A stretch of 64,000 nucleotides of DNA from Haemonchus contortus (Eukaryota > Nematoda > Chromadorea > Rhabditida > Trichostrongylidae). Shown piece after piece: positions 12,004-23,135 of this stretch; within the stretch, counting starts at the first letter, position 1, and every line of letters begins with the position of its first letter. A program made the translations under genes and the position numbers. Location: the NCBI GenBank assembly GCA_000469685.2, contig LS997563.1, positions 34,626,468 to 34,690,467 on the forward strand, written 5' to 3'. A model generated the notes under the pieces. That model saw nothing but the letters and a program-made list of their open reading frames with translations. It did no database searches and was not told the DNA's origin.

Positions 12004-13026
12004 AATACTGTTCTGCATGCCCACTCCCAAAAGGGGCTACCAATAAACCGCGTGTCAGAAGGTCCTACAAAGTCTACTCAAGAAATAAAGAAAAGCCTAG
12101 TTGCAAAGCACAATGTGGGATACGTCTGTGGTAAACATAGTTTGCCCCTAGCACCATAAAAGAATTCAGTCAAATGGGGCCTTTTGTCGTCGTGAACTCG
12201 TACAACCACCGAAAAGAAGTAGTTTAGGGATGGTGATATATGCTATGATAGTAGGGTAATCCCTTTTTCCCCGATACAAACGCACTATTTTGAATCAACA
12301 CTTCCGTCCCTTAACTATATAATGGTACATAGAATTATCGCGAACAATCGGTGCCTCCAAACATGACTGCCCTAATCAAATTGGCGGTTTTTTCTGCCAA
12401 ATCGCAGCTTGAGATGTCTGTTTTGCTCGATGTAAAGGACAAAGCTCCTGTTGAAAACTTATGGATTGAGAGAAAGAGGCAGATGTGTCAGAGCTGGTAG
12501 AGGATAGGTATGATTGGAAAGTCGTGGGTGAAGAAATTTAAAAAAAACCAAATGAGATGTACATACTGAACGAAGGCAAATGCACGGAGCAGAAGCGAGA
12601 AGGGAGGGAATGTAGGAAGAGGAGGTTGATGCTGTAGGGCCGTTTTGCCTTGAGCTAGTGCACGGGTTCCAAACTCAAATACATATCTCTCTGTAATTTT
12701 GTGTTGATCAGAACTGGACGTTGTCGATATTACTAGAAAAGGCATTTTGGAAGTCTTTTAAGTCTGAGTATCAGGAAGTTATAAAAACAAGGAGAGCATT
12801 TGCATGTCGCAGGTAGACCAACAGCTTGACCTTAACTTGGATCTGTAGTAATTTTCCGCTTAACTTATAAAAATTCCGTTTGCCGTCCAAGAGGTTAGAG
12901 GAGCTCGCAGGGAATTGGAAAGATTTTTATTGGTTGAACAGTGAAGAAGTAATGATTGCCAAATCTCTAGAACTTATTATTAATATTATCTTGCCTTATA
13001 ATTAAGTATTATACATCAAGGATTAG
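12004..13026. other. Stretch without a supportable gene
   Basis: A minus frame at 12488-12745 encodes an aromatic and Leu-rich C-terminus, but its composition follows AT-rich sequence and I see no splice signals supporting an exon. Confidence 0.4.
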
Positions 13027-13146
13027 ACGGATGTGGTGTACTGGTAAAGGAGTACACTGCCACACATTCATGGTCAAGGTACCAAATACTGGATCAATCC
13101 TCATTCAGGAAAATCAAGCTGTCAATGCCTTCGAAGTCGGACCTAA
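13027..13146 (+). mobile_element. tRNA-derived SINE, head and early body only
   Basis: The head ACGGATGTGGTGTACTGG and the CACACATTCATGGTCAAGGT region match the family. It ends after the GAAGTCGG block, so the 3' two thirds are missing. Confidence 0.5.
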
Positions 13147-14645
13147 CAACAGTGGACCAGCAATGATAACCTTCTGAGCCATCTAGAGCACTGCTTCTTA
13201 GATTCCTTTTTAAGGTCAATTTTTTTGGTGAGGTCTGCTTTTTTACTCGTACACCCTGAACACTGATGGCCGACTGATTGCCAATAGTATAACTGGGTAG
13301 CTTTCAAAGTACGAAATAGCATGGCAAGCAACAACGGGCTGGTCATTAACTCGAATACGAGAGTCCCTTTCCGAAAACGGGATTACTGGAAGTCAAACTG
13401 TACTTAATACATTTGAAATCCACCTGAATATCGTTCAGCCCTGGTTTTAGGTGCTCTTCTCTTCCCAAATTCTTCCAAAAATGGATGGTGAATCTGAGGT
13501 TGAAGAATACGTTGATTCCCATACTCGAAATCCAAATTTTGTATTAGGGATATCAGTGGTAATCCTCAAAGAAGGTACATCTCCACTGATTACATAACAT
13601 AGTGGAAATAACATAGAATGAATGGCATCAACTCGATAGACCATTGGCAAGAATGGTAAGAACAAAATGATTCTTCTGAAGCAATGTTGCCAGGTATAAA
13701 AAGAAGGACCCAGAAAAAAAAGGAAAAAGATCCCCTGAAGTGGCGAGTTGAAGGCAGATTTTATAAGAAGAAATCTCCAGTGTGTAAATGAAGAGCCTCT
13801 GATATTATTGAGGAGTTCGCTATGAAGTTCTTGGTCGTTAAGGCATTCATCTGAAAAGGACGTTACTCGTAAAGCGTTTAAACGAGCAATCGAGTTCACA
13901 TCTGACTAGGCCACGAATACGGTTTCCAAAACACAAGGGCCATGATTCACTTCATGAAATCTCTATAGAAGTACACAGATTCTCTGTTCCCAGATATCCT
14001 ACGCCTATCGAAACTCGAGTGCAATGAAACTTCGATAACGAGGTCAGCAATTCAGTTTTATGGGTCCACATTACGATGGTACTCGACGGCTGTCTGGCAT
14101 ACTTTTTAGCAGAACTAATTACATTTGAAGTAGGTCAAAAACTGCAGTAAAAGTTCCCTATTGGAAGTAACCCAATGCTAGCGTAAATCTTCGAAAGTGT
14201 TCAGGTAATAGAATCTAAAAGGAGAAATGTATGCCACACTAACCAGCACGTGAAGCTTGCGTGGCTTTAGCTGAAAAAAATCCCCACTCTTCTCCGTTCC
14301 CTTCCGCTCCACTTTCAATCACTCCTCCCCTCTCTCCTTGCGATAAAAAAATTGCATTTTTTCCAAGATCCTTTTGAAGCGAAGTAGAATTCTTGAAGAT
14401 GCTTCGTTAGGGACAAGATCGAGCCTGTTTGCTTTTAGCTTTGTGAAGTCCTTTGCAATAAATTAGCAGTAAGTCAATGAAAGCTGCCAATTGTAACGCC
14501 AAAAGTGGGCAGAATAGCTAGGCATTTCCTCATGGATGACCTAACCCCTTCTAAGGACCATTAATGTGGATACAAATCAATTTGGAAGTTACACCAAAAG
14601 CTTCTTGTAGACGATGATCATAAGCTCTCACATTACGACGGTGTG
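13147..14645. other. Stretch without a supportable gene
   Basis: A 150-codon minus frame (13447-13899) has a plausible start (LNALRVTSFSDECLNDQELH) and then becomes Phe-rich. An acceptor-like CCTTTTCAG lies inside it, so only part could be an exon. I cannot assign it. Confidence 0.4.
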
Positions 14646-14940
14646 CAGTGGTGGTGTAGTGGCAAGTCTTAAACACATGGGATCGAATCCCAGGTCGATA
14701 CTCGCTCAGAACAACCGAGCCTTCCAAACCTGATGGGTATTTGAGTGGCACCGGACATGTCTGGGATTATACTTGGTTTGGGGTCCGGGAACTTCTCCCC
14801 TAACACGGCGTCGCACACACCGCACCCGCCGCCTAACGCAGGATTGCCATGGAAGATTGGAGCGCGCCATTTATGAGGTGGGGAGTCCTTTAAACATTTG
14901 AATTGGCCGGTCGCTCTCTTCAGTTCCAATGCGGTATTGA
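14646..14940 (+). mobile_element. tRNA-headed repeat of a second SINE subfamily
   Basis: The head GTGGTGGTGTAGTGGCAAG and the B-box region GGGATCGAATCCCAGGTCG resemble the main SINE, but the sequence after about 14750 differs (GGGGTCCGGGAACTTCTCCC and a GC-rich block near 14800-14840). It is probably a related element with a different body. The 3' boundary is a guess. Confidence 0.5.
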
Positions 14941-15169
14941 TCGTCGTTTATATGGGAGGAGTCGTTTTAATTAATTAAGTCTAATAAACATGAAAACTAA
15001 AAAGAAACAGAAGAAAAAACGATAAAATCCAATGAAAAAGCAAGCCAGTCAAGGAAAAATATCGCGTCCTATCGATTGGCGGGAGGCGGGGTGAGTACGG
15101 TAATTGCAGTGACATTTGCCGCATGCCGCAAGGGAGAATGCCGCAATCGTTGAAAAGTTCCGTTACCCC

Positions 15170-15313
15170 TTGGTTTGTACATCGACTGGGCGCCGCAAGT
15201 CATTTCATAGAACATCATGCATTCAAAACGCCGTTCTGATTCTGAATGAAAGTCAAATGCGAGGCGCATTCCCGGATATAGAATTGGGTGACGTCAAAGA
15301 CTTTATCCTCTAC
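15170..15313 (+). mobile_element. tRNA-derived SINE, 3' half only
   Basis: It begins with TTGTACATCGACTGGGCGCC and GCAAGTCATTTCATAG and continues through CTGATTCTGAATGAAAG to ACGTCAAAGACTTTATCCTC. The head is absent, a 5' truncation of the kind expected from incomplete reverse transcription. Confidence 0.65.
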
Positions 15314-18158
15314 TCACTACAATGGTGCTAAATTACTAGCGACGAGTTTTTCAACGAAAATCGGCTCTCAGTCAGGAGAATCAAAAAGAAGCGTTGATGA
15401 GAGTTTCACATCGAAAACATGCAAGAAAGCTTCCAATGTGTTGTTGAGAGCCAGATTCGAATTCTGATGAGATTTAGCGATGAAACGAGAAAGCCCCCTA
15501 GGAGTTGAACTAGCTGAAACTAGATTGGCGGACAATGCAGGATAACAGCACATGTACATGTCTGATGAATCGCTTATCTCCTACTATGCTACTAGGAAAT
15601 CCGTTTTGGATATTTATTTATTTATTTGTTTACTTATAAACGATTCATCAGTCGCTCTCAATATATTTGACCCTTATTGCTGGATTGTCTGGGAGGTTTT
15701 CGGTTGAATAAGTGGCAAGCGGAGCTGAATTGAACTTAACATAATTGCATTGGAAGTACATGCGAATAAAGAAAGATGTGTCCATCTCCAGGGAAAGCCA
15801 TAAACAAGCACATATTCGATTATTGAAAGACTTGCTAACAGAATATTCAACAGACAAATTTTCATGTTCATGAGTAATAACAACAAACAAAAAGATGCCA
15901 ATGAAATTCGTCAAGAATCGGCTCTAGCGTGCTGAAGGGTTTCCCAGGCATCGCGGGCTTTTCAACCCATACCGTGACGAAACAATTTGCCCTGAGTTCT
16001 TGAATGGCGATTCAGAAACAGCTAAGAAGCATTACTATCATTCCTTCTTACGTGTAATGTTGCTGTAATGTTTCTGATGACCTCTTATTTAGGCGATACC
16101 AGAACGAACGAACCCAGAAGTCATAGGTATTCATAAACCCCAGCCACCCGCGACGCCAACGCCCAAGCAGCTTGCCGATCCCTTCTATAGAGAATGATGG
16201 AGGGCGCGCCTACATAGAGTTGCTGGGTGAAGGGATTGGGGATTGCTAGCAAGACAAAGCTTTCTAGATTCTACTGCATCAGTTTCGCCGTGTATGGCTT
16301 GACATAGTCGTGCAAAAGGAAACTTTGGCCCTTCTCCACGTGAACGGTCCTGAGAGCTGAGATTCCGGAGCTGACGAACATAGGGCTAGGTGGGCTATAG
16401 GCTCCAACATTTCACACAGCATCAACATCATTCGGTTAGTCATGGAATAAGTTTACCCGCAACCGAACGGTAATCATACAGCTGCGGGAAGGTATGTATG
16501 TAGCACGAGAAAGGGCTGTCGACAGGATTGGATGAGCTACAACAAAGTAACTGTGAAAATACCGAGTTCACAAGCTCGAGAGAATCAGGACGTCAAGAAA
16601 GCCTCATGTAGGGCCTCATGCTTCTGGAGCTCGTGAGTGAAACAATAAAGTGGACGGCGCAAGCCTTCGGAGAACTCAAGGAGCAAAAGGACCAAGCGAT
16701 GTACTAGTGGTTTGCTAACGGAAATTAAATAATATGCCGATTTCCGTTTAAAATAAATGGCAGCATAGGAACGATGATTGAGCCTTCGAGGCTTTGCAGA
16801 GCTGCAATACTTGCCGAGTATTCGCGACTCTGCCACAGATCGAAAGCAGGAAATCCTAGGTATTAAGTATAAATTGTGACCTTGGACAGTGTTGCGTGTC
16901 ATGGAGGACTCTCGACCTAAACACGCCATTTCGAAGTAACTTTGGATGAGAAAAGCGCAACCGTTCTGTTTACTTTTTTCTGGGAAACATCAGTTTTCTG
17001 GAATTTCCTAGTCTAAATTACCTGTGCCTAAATCACCATGAAGGCCAAGGAGCTCAAAAGTAACGAACAGACTTCAATGTTGCTGCACATCGCCTGCATG
17101 GTCACTGGAAGTGAACGTTGCTCCCCCAAACGTGGCACGAGACTCTTACAATAGCCATTCATATTCGTGTTCTATTAATGCGACACGTATATGGTCAATG
17201 TAATGACCTGATAGAACTTAGAAAAAGGTGTTGAAGAGGGAAGTAGGTTTTTCCAGAAAATTTTGATAGGTGGTACCAGTTGTATGCTTCTGTATCAGCA
17301 CAAATATTGTTGAGCATGAGGAGATAGAATGTTCATTTCAAGAAATTGAGGCTCCAGGAAAAGATATGGAATATTTTTTCCAGATTCAGCCAGCGATCCA
17401 TTTAGAACTTCCTCTAATGAGATTGAAAAGGTACACAATGTACTTTGAACCCAGTGGCAGGTTCACGATAAAAATGTTTTCCGAGATTTGAAGATTCCCC
17501 TTCTACCATACCTACAGTTGTAAGACCCAAAAAGGTTTTGGATAGGGCACAATAAGGAGCCAGAGGTTGGATCGTGTGAATGACACCATTAGAATGGACG
17601 AATTTCAACGGCGGTGTAGAGGCTGGCTACCCCAAAAGAGTCCCATGTAAGTCGAAGTCGAGACATGAAACGACCCATGGCGACAGTGGAAGGCAGTATC
17701 GGCTAGAATCAGCAGATTCTCTTACTGTTCACTAAACAAAGGACTGAAAAAAAAGAAATTTCCGCATAAAAGACTTCCCATCTGGAGAACGGTCTTGATT
17801 TTCCCACACGCATCTTGTACTAACCGAGCAAACCCGGAATTGCAAATGCCTTGAATAGTATCGAGCTGAACTTTGATTCTCATATCATACCACAGCATGA
17901 CACTTCCTCACCTCTTCCTTGCCGGGATCTCAAAAAGCACAATGGATCGAATAAAGGTGACATTGACTTTGACATCTGACGAAAATGCTGATATGGACAA
18001 GTAATAAAAGAAGTGACGATTGTATGATGCAACGTCTGGATTCCAAAAATACTTCTTGCACTCAAAAGAAGAAGAAGTACAAAGAACACAATCCCACTGA
18101 TCGAGACAGTAGGCCTTAGCAGTGCCTTATTTTTGCAATTTTTCCACATTCACCCCTT

Positions 18159-18179
18159 CCCCCCCCCCCCCCCCCCCCC
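18159..18179 (+). repeat. Poly-C homopolymer run
   Basis: An uninterrupted run of 21 C. Similar runs of 14 occur at 36514-36527 (C), 46093-46106 (G) and 46720-46733 (G, inside a SINE). Lengths of such runs are prone to assembly and sequencing error. Confidence 0.9.
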
Positions 18180-19662
18180 AATTTCTGAGCTTGCGTTTAC
18201 AATTACAAAAGTTTCCAATCGAGAAGGTGTTCCTCCTTTTTTTAGTTTACGCACTGGATTCAGGTTCTCATCAGCTAGAATGAAGCCTTCAGATTTGGGA
18301 GACTCCCAGGAGCTACTAGCCTAAGATGGACGATAGATATTTTCATCCATCAACGGAGGAAGAATAGGCAAGGAGAGGGTCGATTCTGCATCGTCAATCC
18401 TATAAATACCTCTGTAGGTATATCGCATATACAACAATCTCCGGGAACCAGCGGGAAGACAAATTGATGTTTATACTCTCCAAGCGAGCATGGCATCATT
18501 TAAGTAATCCCTGATTGATTGTGAGCAGTAGAAAGCTAGGAGTATCAATAATACTTAAAATTTTACGGATAATTCTATATAGAGCTCTTACTATCCACCA
18601 TCCACCTTCGCTCCAACATGAGAATCGAATAAAAACTTTCAGAAGCATTCAGAAGCACAGCAAGTTGGCAAGGAGATAATGGTACATTTTATGACCACTC
18701 ACAATGGAAAATTTAGTGAGACAACAGAGCAGATTACACCTTTGAGGGCCTAACTGTCATCCAAATATATAATACTGGGTGATATATTATAATGCTGAAT
18801 AGTTACTTGTTATTCAAATGAGTAGTGAAAACATGTTCCGAACATAAAAACACAATAAGTATTACAACTAAATACTTTGCTTGAAGTAACTCCAAACAGT
18901 TACTTTGAGATAAGTTTGGAGACTGAAATAGAATGGTCGGTAGTCTTTTGAGAAGGGCATTGAAGGCAATAGATCTGACACAGCGGCGCCACTACCCCAA
19001 GTAAACAAAGGTAACATAATTTTCCAGCTCATTTGCGGTGCTGCGCGGAGCCTTACCCCATCCAAAATGGGGAAAGATACGAGACGCGTGGGCATCCAGG
19101 AGTTTAAGCTGCTCCTGGCTGCTGTTTGTAAGCAACAACGCGGAACCTGTTGATAGTGGGAGTCCTAAAGAGACGTAGAAATTTTAAATAAGCAAGGAGC
19201 CATGCCACCAAGCACGCAATCTCCAAAAGATGGTCATCGCCATGTTTACTTTCTTAGAATGAAACGCAACTGAATCATGGCTATTGCTTAGGAAACGATT
19301 AATTTCATAGGGAATAAATTGTCTTCTCTTCAGTGAATAGGCTAGGAGCAAACAGAGCTTCGATAGACTGACTAAGGTAAGGGCATGGGTCCGAGGACTT
19401 TACACTAGGGAAGGAGAGCTCTGAGCGACACACTCCAACTATCTAGAACAGCCAACCTGCAGTAAAAGGTGGTTCGCAGCCAGACAACTAGTCAGCGCCA
19501 AAGCATTGTACAAAATGGAAAAGAAGACGGGAAAAGTTTGAGTGGATGTATGAAGCGGAGTGACGAATTAGGGAACCAAAAAAGCCCTATGACCCTGCTC
19601 ACACTGGAATGGCGAGATCTTCCAGCTTGTGTGAGGAACTTGGAAGCTTAGCCTCTGTTAAT

Positions 19663-19850
19663 TCTGTAGTAGGAGCAGGTAAAGGACAACTAGAGAAAAA
19701 GTACTGAAGAACAAATTCCTCCTAGTCATTGCGTACGTCAACACTGAGCATCTGTCACATCTGTAGTGGGAGCAGGAAGGGACAACTTTCCGAAAAAAGC
19801 ACTGAAGAACGGATCCTTGCTAGTCATTACATACGTCAACACTTGTAGTA
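19663..19850 (+). repeat. Imperfect tandem duplication, period 97 bp
   Basis: TCTGTAGTAGGAGCAGG at 19663 recurs as TCTGTAGTGGGAGCAGG at 19760, followed in both by GGACAACT, GTACTGAAGAACA / GCACTGAAGAACG and CTAGTCATT...TACGTCAACACT. There are two units with scattered substitutions. Confidence 0.8.
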
Positions 19851-20442
19851 TCGAGTTTCTGAACACGCCGACTCTCATAGGCAACAATCAGAAAAAGTTT
19901 CAAGCGAAAAAGTTGGAGCCATTCATCTCCAACCACTGAAAGTTGAACAAGCGTGGGCTCCATAATGGATGAGTTCATTCCAATTGATGAATGGAACATA
20001 ATCGTAAAGCTTAGTTCACCAATATCCCTAAAGTGTCAAATCTGAAGGCTCAGCTTATGTCGCTAAGATGTTCTATGATTATGTTTAGGTAAAAATGGCA
20101 AATTTCCCGATTAGAAAGCCTTTTCGAACTTACTAACCGCTGAATCGCCGGTGTTGGACGAATGGACCTTCCTTCTGAACCTCTATTGTTATGGTGTTGT
20201 GCCTCACAGCACACATTTCCATAACCGATGATCAACGGATTTTGCTGCTGACATGGCAGCGGAACCTATTACTTCCTGGAGAAGGTAAAAATAGCCAATC
20301 ATCGAGTGAAAGTGGTGGATGGTACAGATTCATTCAGCTGACGGTTCGATCTTGTTACCTTCATCAAGCCCTGGAATCCAAAAAACATCTGTGTCATGCG
20401 AATCGCTGTTATTTCAGATTTGCATCTCACTTCAAAGATATA

Positions 20443-20971
20443 TTGGGTTGTAACATAAGTTCGTAGAGTTTTGCGTTAGAGTTATTTTTTAACGATTTGT
20501 TTTGTTTTTCAGCAGAGTGTATACATCCATTTGAAAGAGCTCTTTCTCCTCTACAAAACTGTTTTATCTATTTTTTGGGGAGTTTAATTGTTCGTCTTTT
20601 TCCTGGCTCAGAAATGGAATGTCTAGGAGGAAAAATCAGCATTTTCGAAATCTGCTTTTCTTGCCGAAACAGCTCGGGAGATATATAGTGTGTACAGGGA
20701 AGGTGTCTTACATAGGCGTGACTACTGCACAAAAATGGATCGCAAAGCTTGAAATAGGCGACTTTGAACTTGAAGACACGCTTCGAAGCGGACGACCTGC
20801 AGAATTCGACCAAAAGCGTCTGAAGGCACTATTGAAGGAAGATGGTCGCCAAACAATTCGTGTATTGGCTGATTATTATAATAACTTATTTAATAATTTA
20901 TTATTGCAATTATTGCTTTTTGTTCAGAGAAATCTTTGTGAAAAGCTCTACGAACTTATGTTACAACCTAA
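20443..20971 (+). mobile_element. Internally deleted mariner element
   Basis: Inverted ends of 26 bp with one mismatch (left TTGGGTTGTAACATAAGTTC..., right the reverse complement of TTAGGTTGTAACATAAGTTC...) are flanked by TA at 20441-20442 and 20972-20973. Full mariners are about 1.3 kb, so this 529-bp copy has lost most of its interior. Only the DNA-binding part of the transposase remains, and an AT-rich stretch (20876-20920) marks the deletion junction. Confidence 0.85.
20619..20873 (+). pseudogene. Mariner transposase N-terminal remnant
   Basis: The product contains TAQKWIAKLEIGDFELEDTL followed by RSGRPAEFDQKRLKALLKED and GRQTIRVLA, the second helix-turn-helix and GRP linker of mariner transposases. 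The first helix region is in another frame (AETAREIYSVYREGV), so there is a frameshift near 20707-20715. After LADYY the frame enters AT-rich sequence and the catalytic domain is absent. It cannot encode an active enzyme. DNA-binding capacity of the remnant is not excluded but unlikely given the frameshift. Confidence 0.8.
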
Positions 20972-20973
20972 TA

Positions 20974-22868
20974 CTACGGATTGCACCCAGACCCAGCTTG
21001 AAAATCAGAAGGGCTACCCAAATTAGAGGTACAGGGATGAGTAGAATAGTAAAGTAGCTTCCAAACTGGTAGTTTACTTCACCACTCATACAGATGATTA
21101 TTTGACTGAGGAATGCTTCATGACCCAAAAAATTCTTGCTTCTTTCTCAAAAACATTCCAAAATTGCAAAAAAAATCCTAGCCTGAACCTATTCCGATCC
21201 AATTCTGGAAAAAATAAGGCATGAGGTACGGTGGCCCTAAAGGAAAGTCAAGGTCAGCCTTGAAGGTATCACCTGCTAGCATGCTGCATTATAAAATAGT
21301 AAAAGATATTAAGCACCAAGTAGGGTTTGTAGTAACTAACGGCTAAAGTGTCAGCGAAATAGCCAGGCAGAGCACGGCTTCTTCTTTTTGGTGATTCAGT
21401 TATGGTACAAAATAGAGCAAAAAAGGACGAAAAAAGTGCGAAAATTGACGAAGAATGCGCAAAAATTGGCTGTTTTTAAGAAATATACAGCTTCAAAGAA
21501 GTAGTAGGAAAGGGGAATGTAAAGATTGCGTGTCCGTACTCGTCTGGGAATCTCCCACGTTAACGTACTATTCTTGTGTCCCGACGATTCATTGTGAATG
21601 TTGCACTAGTCCTAAACCATTACAACACGGCCACTTTTGGGTGTGTATGTCTGTTGAGCCAGTTTTGGAGCTCTCACGAGACCCTTTCGAGGTGGTTTTT
21701 CGACCCGACAACGTTCAACGTGCTATCCTTGAAGGCCACAGATTTATACGAAGGGGATTCAGAAACCATTTTCAGAATGAACAGTCCCATTGATTTGCAA
21801 TTTTTTTCAAAAAAAAAGTTTTAGGAGAGAAAAGCTATTCCACTGAATGGTGCACGTTTTGTATCAAAAATCTGGCCTATCGAGAGTAGCCATTGTAGAG
21901 GAATTCTAGGGCACTTAAAACAAGAACAACTGAAAATAATAAAAAGCTGAGCATCGCTTGTGGGCAATTACGAGCACGATTTCCATCTTTGGGAATCTTG
22001 CACTTTGAAATGTTTTCCACATATTGCTGCACAATTTTGTAGGCGTTATTTCCCATTTCGTTGCTGTAGCATCGTATGATCAATATTTGATTTTTTGCTA
22101 TTTTGCAAGCTTTCGGCTAGTACTAAGAGGAATCATCTTGAAGAGAAGTATCCGAGAGACGCTGATTCTCAAAGTAAAAAGAAGAAGGGTTCAGAGCCGT
22201 TACATGTGCACAGTTGGTTCCTTGGCTGTGGATGGAGAGGGAAAATTTCATGAAACGAACGAGGTGTCCATGCTCTCAACAACCCCTCCCCTCTCTCATG
22301 CCATCTAACGTCTTGAGATAACCAAGTCTACCATTGTTGGAATGAGCCGTCAGAAGGGTCGCCCGACGTCATTCCAACAGTTTAGAACCTTGGAGATGCT
22401 CGTATATATCGTAGGGTGCTCTTGTGAACAGGTTTCAAGGAACAACCGGAATCGCAGATTTCTTTGGAAAGGCGGCAGAAGTGTCATGCTGGACTGTTAC
22501 TCTTTCAATCCCTATGTTTTACTACTACTTGTTATCTATTCAATGAGAGAGGCTCATGAGTACAGTACAGCGCTGATATTCAATGAGGCCAACTACCAAC
22601 TGTTCCTTCTACGCAGTATCGTCCATATCTATCAAATCGGTAAACTCCGTGCTCTCAATTCTTCTAAATGGCGTATACCAATGAAAGCTTTCCATCGTTG
22701 CCCTCCACGTAATGTTCCTTGGAAGCTTCTTCTGAGGAACCTTCTTAAAGAGTATGAAAGCTGCGAAAAGAAAGCACGAACCAGAACATCATCACGATTT
22801 ACTCGTGATTCATAACCTTAAACTACAATACGAATGGGAGAAGAACGAGAGATCAAGGATTGAAAATT
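20974..22868. other. Stretch without a supportable gene
   Basis: The longest frame (157 codons, 22342-22815, plus) has a basic C-terminus (KWRIPMKAFHRCPPRNVPWK) but no family I know and no clear splice sites. The rest is short broken frames. Confidence 0.4.
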
Positions 22869-23135
22869 AAGCCCTCAAGCGTTAATCACCTCCATCTGAG
22901 GGATTCGCCCATGTATTCAACTTCCATTCAGAGTTGTAGTTGCAGTTCAATGCGTGTGAGGTCCATACAATGAATTACGGTGGCGGGCCAATGTACAGGT
23001 CAGTGCTTTTATCCTCCCAGACGGGCCTGGTACCAACCCCATAGGGATGGAAGGCTTGGTTGGTCTAAGCGAACCTCGATCCGAGATTCGAACCCGTGAC
23101 CGTGCGTGTGGAATAGGATGCCACTTGCCACCCAG
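22869..23135 (-). mobile_element. tRNA-derived SINE, near full length
   Basis: On the minus strand the head contains TGGGTGGCAAGTGGCATCC, then the CACACGCACGGTCACGGGTT and TTCGAATCTCGG B-box region. The body keeps GTCTGGGAGGATAAAAGCAC and CCTCAGATGGAGGTGATTAA. The ATCCTTT tail is missing; the sequence runs into GCTTGAGGGCTT. Confidence 0.75.

Larger units (their letters stand above)
15314..20442. other. Long stretch without a supportable gene
   Basis: There is no convincing exon. Minus frames at 15648-15914 and 16585-16929 and a plus frame at 17270-17491 (a Glu-rich product with EHEEIECSFQEIEAPGKDME) are the most coding-like, but none has a recognised domain. The segment 17562-17700 resembles 26096-26240, suggesting a low-copy dispersed repeat. 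A C homopolymer and a 97-bp tandem duplication are listed separately. Confidence 0.4.
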
